Under the pieces are notes generated by a model. That model did not search any database. It was not told the DNA's origin and saw only the letters and a program-made list of their open reading frames with translations. The position numbers and the translations under genes are program-made. From positions 1-35,166 of IMG/VR virus record IMGVR_UViG_3300021376_000177: a stretch of 35,166 bases of DNA. One strand, given 5' to 3'. Shown one piece after another: positions 6,005-12,845 of this stretch. Origin of the DNA: a virus. Within the stretch, counting starts at the first letter, position 1. The number at the start of each line of letters is the position of its first letter.

Positions 6005-6287
6005 TGGTGCCTAAGGCCGGACTCGAACCGGCACGGTATTACTACCAGCAGATTTTCTTACCACTATAGTTTTCACTACCTTTACAGTTCGTGGTCTGGA
6101 CTATACCTTAACCATAATCTCACGATTTTAGGTTCCAACCGTCTAGTCTCTACACCTTCCTATTTAGTAGGCTTGGCTCGGGATTGCCAGCTAAGGTTTC
6201 CCCGAATTTGATTGGTTCTACATCCGAAGTTTCCTTCAGTGCACTCAAAAACTAAGTCTGCTGCGTCTGCCATTTCGCCACTTAGGC
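6005..6287 (-). tRNA. tRNA-Leu(TAA) interrupted by a group I intron
   Basis: The exons are 6254-6287 (34 nt) and 6005-6056 (52 nt); the joined product is 86 nt. Acceptor GCCTAAG/CTTAGGC pairs fully, with discriminator A and encoded CCA. The D-stem is the 3-bp GCG/CGC type with an AAATGGCAGA loop. The anticodon stem GCAGA/TCTGC closes CTTAAAA only after the 197-nt insert is removed, giving anticodon TAA. A long variable arm (GGTA-GTAA-TACC) and a TTCGAGT T-loop are as expected for leucine. It is the first tRNA of the cluster, and it reads UUA, the leucine codon expected to be common in an AT-rich genome. Confidence 0.95.
6057..6253 (-). ncRNA. Compact group I intron (IC3-like) in tRNA-Leu(UAA)
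   Basis: The 197-nt insert lies exactly after U34 and ends in G. The helices can be read directly. P1: exon ACTT with intron GAGT (6243-6246), placing the conserved U-G wobble at the 5' splice site. P2: 6234-6239 with 6224-6229 around a GAAA loop. P3: CCAATC (6210-6215) with GGTTGG (6135-6140). P4: TCGGG (6201-6205) with CCCGA (6178-6182). P6: CCTA/TAGG near 6159-6171. P7: GACTA (6144-6148) with TAGTC (6099-6103). P8 has a GTGA loop. P9: GTAGT/ACTAT around a GAAA loop (6066-6079). The core strings GGTGTAGAGACTAGACGG and ATAGTCCAG match, from memory, the Azoarcus tRNA-Ile intron. P5 is reduced, and there is no room for a homing endonuclease. Confidence 0.92.
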
Positions 6288-6340
6288 TAAAATTATTAAA
6301 GAACTTAAGAACAAATAATGTTCTTATTAACTACCAAGAT

Positions 6341-6367
6341 ATTATACAAGTTCCTTTTTGAATTCAA
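6341..6367 (-). promoter_or_regulatory. Sigma70-like promoter for the tRNA cluster
   Basis: The minus strand has a perfect -10 TATAAT (6341-6346) and a -35-like TTGAAT (6362-6367) with a short 15-bp spacer. It lies about 55 bases before the tRNA-Leu gene and just after the ligase stop. A hairpin (7-bp stem, 6306-6326) falls in the expected leader. Confidence 0.5.
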
Positions 6368-6385
6368 GAACTTTTTTAATATTTT

Positions 6386-7483
6386 TTATTCGTAACTTTC
6401 CCTATCAATATTAATAACGTATGGAAATCTTGGTACCTCATCACCTGGTGTGAGGTTAAAATATTTTACAGTAGCACTTCTACCAATATATTTATCCTTA
6501 TTCTTCCAAAGCTCTTTAAGGTATTCACGATCACCCTTAATGTTACTTCTAAATTCTATACCTTTATGATTTTTAAAAGTCATGTAACCAGCCATACCTG
6601 TCTTGTTACCTTCCCCTTCAAAAATACCGAGAATAGTAAATTCAGAATCTTTAAATTCTTTACGTTTAAGTAAATACTTACTTCTTTTGTTTTCGTAAGG
6701 TCTATTCAAACGTGCCATCTGACCTTCATACCCCTTTTCAACGTATTCTTCATATAAAGAATTTAATTGATTGGTCGTATACGCTAAAGTTGTAGGTACT
6801 TTGCGAATACTCTTTGTTGGTGTTATACTTTCAAATTGAGTGTATCTATCTTCAAAGTTAAGTTTTGAATCTACTATATCGTATATCCAATACTGTATTG
6901 TTTCAGCGCTCTCTTGAAAATCTTTTACTGTAGGTACAGTCTTTTTTACTAGCGAGCAAATTTTATTAAAATCATGTGATAATCTATCACAATAAAGCTC
7001 ACCATCTAAAATTGTGTTAGGGTGTTTGTCGAAGTAATCTTTTAATTCATCTAAAATATGCGGTGCAGAAATAATAGGTTTACCATTACGGCTCCACATA
7101 CCATCTTTTTTCACCAAGCAACGAATACCATCTAACTTAGGTTGACTATATAAAGGGTATCTTAGATCATCTGCATAATCCTCATACTGTTTAGCAAGCA
7201 TAGGCTCAGTAAAAGTAAAATTATCAATATCTTTAATATGATCAAAGCAACCACTTGCTTTTTTCTTTTTCCATAAAGCTTGGGCATCTTTATAGGCCTG
7301 TTCATTATCTGTGGTACCGTTAGCTTTACCTACGTTTTTACCTTTGCATACAGTCCACTCTGTTGTTTGGATAGCTCCATCTAACTGACCATAATGTGTT
7401 CTGTATTTATTTTCATGGATCTCAATCGTCCATGTCTGTATAGCTCCCGTATTGGTACGAGAGTACAAGATAGGTAATTTCAT
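6386..7483 (-). CDS. ATP-dependent DNA ligase with N-terminal WGR-like domain
   Basis: A 365-residue nick-sealing enzyme. Residues 1-75 resemble a WGR/MMR-type domain (a YRTHYGQLDG strand, then a lysine-rich helix with an AQALWKKKK pattern). The nucleotidyltransferase core has motif I KLDGIR with the adenylated Lys at 116, motif III LDGELYCD, motif IIIa YWIYDIV, motif IV EGQMAR and motif V LLKRK. The C-terminal GKSATVKYFNLTP-like OB segment (here GRSATVKYFNLTPGD) is typical of short phage ligases. Its ATG overlaps the stop of the dCMP deaminase gene, so the two are coupled. It would serve replication and recombination. Confidence 0.92.
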   Translation of the reverse strand: MKLPILYSRTNTGAIQTWTIEIHENKYRTHYGQLDGAIQTTEWTVCKGKNVGKANGTTDNEQAYKDAQALWKKKKASGCFDHIKDIDNFTFTEPMLAKQYEDYADDLRYPLYSQPKLDGIRCLVKKDGMWSRNGKPIISAPHILDELKDYFDKHPNTILDGELYCDRLSHDFNKICSLVKKTVPTVKDFQESAETIQYWIYDIVDSKLNFEDRYTQFESITPTKSIRKVPTTLAYTTNQLNSLYEEYVEKGYEGQMARLNRPYENKRSKYLLKRKEFKDSEFTILGIFEGEGNKTGMAGYMTFKNHKGIEFRSNIKGDREYLKELWKNKDKYIGRSATVKYFNLTPGDEVPRFPYVINIDRESYE

Positions 7484-7935
7484 AACCTATATATAGTATG
7501 TGTATTTGTAGATGGTTCAAGAAAAACTTGAACCAATTTTATTGAAAATTCAGTTGCTATCTTATAAACCTCATCTGGTTGATAATTTTCTAATGTTCTA
7601 CAAAAATAAACAGTATCAATTTTTTTCTGTTTAATAATTTTCAAACACTCTATACACGGTAAATGGGTAACGGCTAGTATCTTTACTTCACCTGGTTTGA
7701 CAAAATTCAAAACGTTAGCTTCAGCATGTATCACACGCTTACGTTTACCCTCTCGGTCATTCCAGTTAATCTCCACATCACTAGGTGCACCATTATATCC
7801 AAGAAATAAACTTGAATCGTGTTTAATTGCACAGGCACCTACTTGAGTATTCGGATCTTCGCTTCGATAGTCTGCAATATCATGCGCTAAACGCATTGCA
7901 GTCTCTATCCAATTACATCGTTTTCTCCCGTTCAT
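7480..7935 (-). CDS. dCMP (deoxycytidylate) deaminase
   Basis: A zinc-dependent deaminase converting dCMP to dUMP. Catalytic motifs are HAE (70-72) and PCIEC (93-97), with the family's early ADYRSEDPNTQVG stretch and NGAPSD. I chose the ATG at 7935 over the TTG six bases earlier, because the ATG falls just after the previous gene's stop and gives the usual N-terminus. At 151 residues the length fits phage dCMP deaminases. The product feeds ThyX. The gene is sandwiched in a tightly packed minus-strand operon. Confidence 0.92.
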   Translation of the reverse strand: MNGRKRCNWIETAMRLAHDIADYRSEDPNTQVGACAIKHDSSLFLGYNGAPSDVEINWNDREGKRKRVIHAEANVLNFVKPGEVKILAVTHLPCIECLKIIKQKKIDTVYFCRTLENYQPDEVYKIATEFSIKLVQVFLEPSTNTHTIYRL

Positions 7936-7937
7936 AA

Positions 7938-8651
7938 TCAATCGTAAATATCATCAATACGGGGTGTAGGGTAACCATGTAAATACCCGTGAATTTTACC
8001 TTTTAAATATACATAATCCTCGTACATACTCTTATCTCTAAATCTACCACCTAACTTCTCCCATGCATGTTCGTTATAAAGTATAGATTTAATTTCAGAT
8101 AATCTTGATTCAATATCTGAATCAATAGGTCTATAGTGGGTTAACCATCTCTGTTCAGTTTTCTCTTCAAGTAGCCATGGCTGTCTAAACTCATAATGGG
8201 GTGTAAAGTGTTTTTCTTTTTTGCTCATGCAACAGTTGCATGCAATTGCACTCTCTACAAGTTTAAGATGGTTGTCACAATCTTTTATAGCCTGTTCGTA
8301 GAGTTCACGTTTAGATTGTCTTGCAAAGAGACGATACCTTGGATCTAAAACATATTGTAAATATGCATGAAGTTCAGGTATGACTTCTTTCTTTCTGTTT
8401 ATTCTTTTAAAATCTTTGGTTTTACTATAAACACATTTGAAACCGACAAGATCAAAAGCTTTTTTTATTTCCTTGTAATCTCCACGTAAACGATTCTCAG
8501 GGCGAATTTGAAGGTATCTAACGTAACCGTGCGGTATAGGTTGGTCAAGTTTAACTGAAGCAATGCTCCACCTCTTATCCAAGAGTTTATTATACTCAGA
8601 TATTAATTTACGATATCTTTTATTGTTTAACTCTTGTTTTTTAAGAAGCAT
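7938..8651 (-). CDS. Hypothetical protein (237 aa), Lys/Tyr/Arg-rich
   Basis: I do not recognise this protein. It is soluble-looking, strongly charged and rich in Tyr, Lys and Arg. It has a CNCC cysteine cluster near residue 139 followed by a KKEKHFTPHYEF segment that could help bind a metal. The C-terminus is acidic. It lies one base from the Zn-finger gene upstream and two bases from dCMP deaminase downstream, so it belongs to the same transcript. That suggests an early or middle role, but no function can be given. Confidence 0.75.
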   Translation of the reverse strand: MLLKKQELNNKRYRKLISEYNKLLDKRWSIASVKLDQPIPHGYVRYLQIRPENRLRGDYKEIKKAFDLVGFKCVYSKTKDFKRINRKKEVIPELHAYLQYVLDPRYRLFARQSKRELYEQAIKDCDNHLKLVESAIACNCCMSKKEKHFTPHYEFRQPWLLEEKTEQRWLTHYRPIDSDIESRLSEIKSILYNEHAWEKLGGRFRDKSMYEDYVYLKGKIHGYLHGYPTPRIDDIYD

Positions 8652-8652
8652 A

Positions 8653-8916
8653 CTACATACAACTTGTTGTTTTAGTCACCCTATGTATACCAGATCCTCT
8701 ACCAGTATTACGACCATATGGTGCATATTTACGATAATCTTGAAAAGATTCTGCTGATACAATCTGTACAGTACCTGCAGTTTTATGACCGTATACCATT
8801 ATACCTTTTCTTGCTACCTGCTTAACGTTAGGTGCACATTTACTGCAAATATGACTATCAAGTATTTCAACTCGAGCTTGCTCTACTTCGTTGTTACACA
8901 ATTTGCAATTCCGCAT
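8653..8916 (-). CDS. Small zinc-finger protein (87 aa)
   Basis: The N-terminal half holds a four-cysteine zinc-ribbon-like knuckle: CKLC (4-7) and CSKC (24-27), separated by 16 residues. The C-terminal half is basic, rich in Gly, Arg and Tyr, and ends in a cysteine. Such small proteins often bind nucleic acid or act as adaptors, but no specific role follows. The gene begins 14 bases after the tRNA-Thr gene and leads the tightly packed run with the 237-residue protein, dCMP deaminase and ligase. Confidence 0.7.
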   Translation of the reverse strand: MRNCKLCNNEVEQARVEILDSHICSKCAPNVKQVARKGIMVYGHKTAGTVQIVSAESFQDYRKYAPYGRNTGRGSGIHRVTKTTSCM

Positions 8917-8930
8917 ACATTTTATAAAAT

Positions 8931-9016
8931 TGGAGCCTAGGACAGGAATCGAACCTGCAGTTGGCTTTCGCCGCCAGTTTACAAAACTGGTCCCTTACCA
9001 TTCGGGGCACCTAGGC
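8931..9016 (-). tRNA. tRNA with anticodon TGT (Thr) but a long variable arm
   Basis: Acceptor GCCTAGG/CCTAGGC, discriminator T, encoded CCA. The D-stem is CCC/GGG with a GG-containing loop. The anticodon stem CCAGT/ACTGG closes TTTGTAA, so the anticodon is TGT. The variable region is 15 bases with a GGC-GAAA-GCC hairpin, the class II form normally seen in Leu, Ser and Tyr tRNAs. T-arm GCAGG-TTCGATT-CCTGT. The D-arm resembles bacterial tRNA-Tyr. It stands alone, 2.6 kb from the main tRNA cluster. Confidence 0.88.
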
Positions 9017-9058
9017 ATTTTTAATTTGCAAAGATATTAAGCGATTTGACTAAGGAAA

Positions 9059-9787
9059 TCAAGATATATTTAATGTAGAACTTAAACCCTTACTTTTATT
9101 TTTTTCACTATATGTAAAACCAATTACTTTTTCTGGATTATAATATGAAGGGTTGGTAACATCTTCCCATTTATAAGTGTAACTACCTATATGACCCAAT
9201 TTAATAGATGTATCTAAAAATACTTTAAAACCTGCTTGTCTAGCTCTAAAACAAAAAGAAAAATCTTCACCTAAATAGTAGTGTTGGTTATCATAACTCC
9301 AAACGTTAGGATGATAGAAAGGTATTTGGGGGGCATCAAAAGATGTGTTGCACAATTCTAACTCCAATTTTTCCTGCATGACTTTATATAGATATGCAGT
9401 GGTATACATAAACCCTGTTGCAACAGCTTGCACTTCTACTATACCACCGTTTTCACAATCAAATATAACGTTTTGATTATCAAATAGCTGAATGGTTAAT
9501 TGAGGGTAACCTTTAAATGAATATGCTCCACCGATTAAATCTACATTTCGCGATTTAATTTTAAGAACATCTTCATACTTAAAATCAATATCACTATCAA
9601 TCCAAAGAAAACCCTCATAACCTTCCTGCAAAGCATCGTAAATTATACGGTTGCGGGCCTGGTCAATAGCTGAATAACCTGGTATTCGCTTAACATCGAT
9701 ACCATTAAATTCGCATCTTCTAAGTTCGTAGTCAGTGTTATGTTCTATTCTATTGGAATACGGTACCAAAATACAGAATTTACTCAT
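9059..9787 (-). CDS. Glycosyltransferase (GT-A fold, phage type)
   Basis: A 242-residue putative sugar transferase. Residues 1-60 give a nucleotide-sugar-binding start (FCILVPY, then QARNRIIYDAL), and IDSDID (63-68) is the metal-binding DxD. A later LGEDFSFCFRARQAGFKVFLD followed by LGHIGSYTY has the shape of the conserved acceptor/base region of family 2-like phage glycosyltransferases. The target is unknown and could be modified DNA, a virion protein or a host surface sugar. It is preceded by a 75-residue unknown one base away. A second, different glycosyltransferase lies at 26448-27173. Confidence 0.8.
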   Translation of the reverse strand: MSKFCILVPYSNRIEHNTDYELRRCEFNGIDVKRIPGYSAIDQARNRIIYDALQEGYEGFLWIDSDIDFKYEDVLKIKSRNVDLIGGAYSFKGYPQLTIQLFDNQNVIFDCENGGIVEVQAVATGFMYTTAYLYKVMQEKLELELCNTSFDAPQIPFYHPNVWSYDNQHYYLGEDFSFCFRARQAGFKVFLDTSIKLGHIGSYTYKWEDVTNPSYYNPEKVIGFTYSEKNKSKGLSSTLNIS

Positions 9788-9788
9788 A

Positions 9789-10016
9789 TTATTTGTTAGA
9801 CAAAATACAAACTTTTACAGACTTTTTAATTATAAACCCCTCGTCGTACAAATACTTAACTATAGGTCTTGTATTTTTAACAAACTGTTCAATTTCTAAA
9901 TTTTTATCAGCTACATCTTTCAAGAAGCAAACAGTTGTGCCATTTTTAGTAATAGCTACTTTATAGTCATTGACCATAAATATGTCTTCTTGTTTTATGT
10001 TTACCATACCTATCAT
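9789..10016 (-). CDS. Hypothetical protein (75 aa)
   Basis: Not recognised. It is a small alpha/beta-looking protein; the central segment DYKVAITKNGTTVCFLKD and the C-terminal EGFIIKKSVKVCIL look like strands. Other in-frame ATGs at 10007 and 9977 could be the real start; I keep the first. It lies one base before the glycosyltransferase and is divergent from the Dps-like gene at 10057. Confidence 0.6.
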   Translation of the reverse strand: MIGMVNIKQEDIFMVNDYKVAITKNGTTVCFLKDVADKNLEIEQFVKNTRPIVKYLYDEGFIIKKSVKVCILSNK

Positions 10017-10042
10017 ATAATATTTACTTCTCGAAGTGTTAA

Positions 10043-10050
10043 AATAAATA
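10043..10050 (+). promoter_or_regulatory. Late-type box AATAAATA before the Dps-like gene
   Basis: AATAAATA, then six bases, then the ATG at 10057, on the plus strand. Confidence 0.55.
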
Positions 10051-10056
10051 TTTTAA

Positions 10057-10428
10057 ATGAAAATAGTTAACTTACTTTTTATATTAAATCAACTTAGATT
10101 ATTCCATTGGCAAACTAATAGTTTTGCTCAGCATGAAGCATTTGGCAAAATATACGATGAATTGAATGATCTCATTGATATGTTTGTTGAAGTTTATATC
10201 GGTAAATATGGTCGTACTTTTAATTTTAGTGGTGGTTACGAAAGTAAACTTTACGATTATAGTGATAGTAATGTTGCAGAATTTGTAGAAAAAACTGTAG
10301 AGTATTTAACAAATAACTTACTATCACAAGATGAATATAACCCAGCTACTAATTCTGATTTGTATAATCTACGTGATGAAATGTTAGCACAAATCAATAA
10401 ACTTAAATATCTTCTTACCCTAAAATAA
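10057..10428 (+). CDS. Dps/ferritin-like helical phage protein (DUF5856-like)
   Basis: A 123-residue all-helical protein. The N-terminal helix LNQLRLFHWQTNSFAQHEAF and the following YDELNDLIDMFVEVYIGKYGR match the pattern of a small phage family related to starvation-type (Dps-like) four-helix proteins; the HWQT and HEAF histidines are typical. In Dps proteins these positions take part in iron binding or oligomer contacts. Whether iron or DNA is bound here is not shown. It is one of five plus-strand genes in the window and has a late-type box. Its stop overlaps the end of the convergent gene at 10415 by 14 bases. Confidence 0.7.
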   Translation: MKIVNLLFILNQLRLFHWQTNSFAQHEAFGKIYDELNDLIDMFVEVYIGKYGRTFNFSGGYESKLYDYSDSNVAEFVEKTVEYLTNNLLSQDEYNPATNSDLYNLRDEMLAQINKLKYLLTLK

Positions 10429-10747
10429 GTAGAGGTGATAAGATTGTACCTAAAACAAACAATTGAGGTGTTAATAAATCTTTTACCTCACTTTGTTCGT
10501 TAAACATGTTATACATATTGTTAACGTACTCAATATATAATTTAATATCATCGGGATTTTTAATTTTTTCAATAAAAAAGCTGTTACAATCTTGTACAAT
10601 ATTGTACATTAGTAACAGCTTATCTGATTTATACCAATCTATTTCTGTACTATCTCTTAAATGTTCAAATATAATATATTCTTCATATGTACCATTTAGA
10701 TAATTCAGCAAAAAATCTGCATATTCATCTAATTGGTCATTAGTCAC
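10415..10747 (-). CDS. Hypothetical protein (110 aa), GTG start
   Basis: Not recognised. It is acidic and mostly helical by composition, with a hydrophobic C-terminal tail (LTPQLFVLGTILSPLLIL) that could be a membrane anchor. The start is GTG at 10747; a TATAAATT sequence five bases upstream has the same spacing as the late boxes and supports that choice. It ends convergently over the Dps-like gene. Confidence 0.6.
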   Translation of the reverse strand: MTNDQLDEYADFLLNYLNGTYEEYIIFEHLRDSTEIDWYKSDKLLLMYNIVQDCNSFFIEKIKNPDDIKLYIEYVNNMYNMFNEQSEVKDLLTPQLFVLGTILSPLLILG

Positions 10748-10770
10748 ATATGAATTTATATACCTGGTCT

Positions 10771-11559
10771 TTAATTACCATTAACCATTTTTCTAAATTG
10801 TTTGACATTGTATTCAATTCTATTGTATTCAATGTCGGTGACTTTATGCTCAATTAAATCAGCTAACTTAATAGATGGTTTGTTTTGTAACCCAAACGTA
10901 CCACTGTATGTATAACCAAGAATACCTGCTACAATAGGGTTGGATGTATCACAAGATCTAAAACAATTAAATTGGTTATACCATGAAAACTCCTTAGCAA
11001 GAGAACAACCGAGTAAATGATGCGGTTTATCATAATTGATAATACTATCATCAAACAACATCTTAACAAGCATTTGTCTACCTGTACATTGTCTCTTTAA
11101 CTTACTATCACCTTTACCTATAACTTGATAAAGGCTAAGATCGAAACTTAATGCAATATAGTCTGCATTATCAGACATAAACTTATAACAATTGATCATT
11201 TCGTCATAAGTCTTACCTTGTACTACACCAATCTTCGCACCTGGTAAATCTTTGTATGTGGTGATAAAAGATTTGTAGTTGATAACCGTCTCTTCGTAAT
11301 TCTCCAATGAATCAGGTATTACATAATAAGTCGGTCGGAGTTTGTCGACATAATGAGCAAATTTGCTTGGATCAAAAGCTTTACCTAATTCAAATATAGA
11401 ATTATCAAGTAAAAGCTCTTTACCGTTTGTACGAGATGCTTGATAAAAAAGCTCGTAATCTTTATGCAGTTCACATAAATGGACGAGACAATAATTGTAA
11501 TCGTTAAAACCTAACGACTTGTTTAAAAGATCAATTGGTACTTCGTGTGATATGAGCAT
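10771..11559 (-). CDS. tRNA-guanine transglycosylase superfamily protein, DpdA-like candidate
   Basis: A 262-residue protein that looks like a reduced TGT-type TIM barrel. LLDNSIFELG (50-59) stands where TGT has its DSGGF active-site aspartate. PDS (82-84) resembles the PD step. IGVVQGKTYDE (110-120) closely follows the TGT GIVQG(G) motif. HLLGCS (181-186) and SCDTSNPIVAG (202-212) resemble the region with the catalytic nucleophile aspartate. Classical TGTs are longer and carry a zinc site, which I do not see. Short phage TGT relatives (DpdA) put 7-deazaguanines into DNA. No preQ0 synthesis genes are in this window, so the modified base would have to come from the host or from genes elsewhere. 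Confidence 0.62.
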   Translation of the reverse strand: MLISHEVPIDLLNKSLGFNDYNYCLVHLCELHKDYELFYQASRTNGKELLLDNSIFELGKAFDPSKFAHYVDKLRPTYYVIPDSLENYEETVINYKSFITTYKDLPGAKIGVVQGKTYDEMINCYKFMSDNADYIALSFDLSLYQVIGKGDSKLKRQCTGRQMLVKMLFDDSIINYDKPHHLLGCSLAKEFSWYNQFNCFRSCDTSNPIVAGILGYTYSGTFGLQNKPSIKLADLIEHKVTDIEYNRIEYNVKQFRKMVNGN

Positions 11560-11591
11560 ACACGTCTATGTTATATGGTTTCCAAATAAAA

Positions 11592-11822
11592 TCAATTATT
11601 ATTACTTCTGAACATTAATATCTTAGTCACGCAATTAACTAAAGCAATAAGTTGCTGGTTAGTTAGCTGGATACTTGCTAGATTATGAGACACAAAATCA
11701 GCACCTTCTTTATTACCCCACTCTGTGAGTGTAACAAACTGTGGGTTACCGTTATTAACCCACTCCACAGATACTGATCGCAATAAAGCTTCCTTCTGGA
11801 TTGGGTTCGACATGTTACTCAT
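11592..11822 (-). CDS. Hypothetical protein (76 aa)
   Basis: Not recognised. It is small and neutral, with an amphipathic stretch (ASIQLTNQQLIALVNCVTKILMF) that could be a helix for oligomerisation. Its ATG overlaps the stop of the RadA-like gene, and a second ATG lies three codons later. It is probably co-translated with the ATPase. Confidence 0.6.
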   Translation of the reverse strand: MSNMSNPIQKEALLRSVSVEWVNNGNPQFVTLTEWGNKEGADFVSHNLASIQLTNQQLIALVNCVTKILMFRSNNN

Positions 11823-12742
11823 ACATCGATATTTACCACCTGTTCAACAATCTTCCATGTTGCATCATTACCTCTTCCAATTTTTACAATCTTACCTAAT
11901 TGTGTGAGTTCTCTCAATAACGTATTAGCTTTAATAACATTTACATCAATATTATCAACAATTCTTGATACTGTAATTTCACCAGTCATATTTAGAATTG
12001 CAGTATATAGTTTATTCTTCTTTTTACTCTTTACAGACATTGCTTCTTCATTAGTTTCCTTCTTTATTGTGAAATCGTAACCATTGAGTGTTATAAACGC
12101 ATTCAAGATGTTGCATGGACCGTATCGGTTTTTACTGAAAAATATTGTGCGACCACCATCATTTTCATAACCTTCCATTGGAACAATCTCTAAATTAGCA
12201 TCTACAGTGTGTGGTAATAGAGTGCTACCTTTCATAACACCTGTCTTAGTTAAATGAACTATAAAACAAATTGCGCATTCGTTTGTTTTAGCAGCTTTAA
12301 CTATTTCTTGAACGCAATATTGTTCCTTTTCTCTTGAATTAAATTTAGAAGATGTTGTTAATGATTGAAATGAATCAATAACGAGAAAATCAAGGTTCTT
12401 TGTTTTTTCGATCAACAAGTCGACATCTGTTATATTTGCAATTGGTACTTTTGTACAATTTATTCTTGTTGATGTATATGCTAGCTGAAAAATATTTTCT
12501 TCACCTGTAGCATACCCGACATTGTAATTGTCTGATAGACCGTTTAATATTTGCAACATTAACGTTGTTTTACCACATCCAGGAGCTGCTGTTAATGTAA
12601 ATGCACCACCTGGTAAAAATCCATCTGTAAATAAATTATCAATCTCATTTATACCCGATTTCATCTTACGATAAAAAATATCAGGTATTTGGATGTCTTC
12701 AACTTTTTGAAATGTATTATGTTTTTGCAGATCTAATTGCAT
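11819..12742 (-). CDS. RadA/Sms-like RecA-fold ATPase
   Basis: A 307-residue ATPase of the RecA/DnaB fold. Walker A APGCGKTT (53-60), ATGEEN (78-83), Walker B FLVIDS (119-124), IVHLTKTGVMKGS (161-173), HTVDA (178-182) and KNRYG (204-208) follow the order of bacterial RadA, including its diagnostic KNRFG-type motif. The N-terminal four-cysteine zinc finger and C-terminal Lon-like domain of bacterial RadA are absent. Instead, residues 240-300 look like a winged helix (ILNMTGEITVSRIVDN, then NTLLRELTQLGKI). It may act in recombination-dependent replication as a branch-migration or helicase protein. A sigma70-like promoter lies at 12772-12799. Confidence 0.8.
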   Translation of the reverse strand: MQLDLQKHNTFQKVEDIQIPDIFYRKMKSGINEIDNLFTDGFLPGGAFTLTAAPGCGKTTLMLQILNGLSDNYNVGYATGEENIFQLAYTSTRINCTKVPIANITDVDLLIEKTKNLDFLVIDSFQSLTTSSKFNSREKEQYCVQEIVKAAKTNECAICFIVHLTKTGVMKGSTLLPHTVDANLEIVPMEGYENDGGRTIFFSKNRYGPCNILNAFITLNGYDFTIKKETNEEAMSVKSKKKNKLYTAILNMTGEITVSRIVDNIDVNVIKANTLLRELTQLGKIVKIGRGNDATWKIVEQVVNIDV

Positions 12743-12771
12743 TTTTGTAGATGGTTATATCCGACCCCTCT

Positions 12772-12799
12772 ATTATATTGGGAACCAAAAAAACATCAA
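12772..12799 (-). promoter_or_regulatory. Sigma70-like promoter for the RadA-like gene
   Basis: The minus strand reads -35 TTGATG (12794-12799), a 16-bp spacer with a T-run, and -10 TATAAT (12772-12777), about 30 bases before the ATG at 12742. Confidence 0.55.
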
Positions 12800-12810
12800 G
12801 AAAATTCTTG
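12797..12810. promoter_or_regulatory. Palindrome between divergent promoters, possible operator
   Basis: CAAGAA-AA-TTCTTG, six-base arms around two bases. It overlaps the -35 regions of both the minus-strand promoter and the plus-strand candidate. A regulator binding here could control both directions; this is inference. Confidence 0.3.
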
Positions 12811-12836
12811 AAAGAATCAACAGATGTTCATAAGAT
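12808..12836 (+). promoter_or_regulatory. Possible sigma70-like promoter for the cysteine-rich gene
   Basis: TTGAAA (12808-12813), a 17-bp spacer, then TAAGAT (12831-12836), ten bases before the ATG at 12846. The -10 is imperfect, and a TATAAGCA sequence just before the ATG is an alternative late-type element. Confidence 0.35.
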
Positions 12837-12845
12837 CTATAAGCA

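Noticed and set aside
6057-6253. Non-tRNA filler or a tmRNA-like element between tRNA halves
   Set aside because: The insert shows ordered group I helices and precise splice-site features; there is no tag reading frame.
6349-6380. AAGTTC/GAACTT hairpin followed by a T-run as a plus-strand terminator
   Set aside because: There is no plus-strand gene upstream to terminate; on the minus strand the same bases overlap the tRNA promoter.
5604-6385. Integration (att) site in the tRNA cluster
   Set aside because: No integrase and no duplicated tRNA end are visible; the genome looks lytic in gene content.
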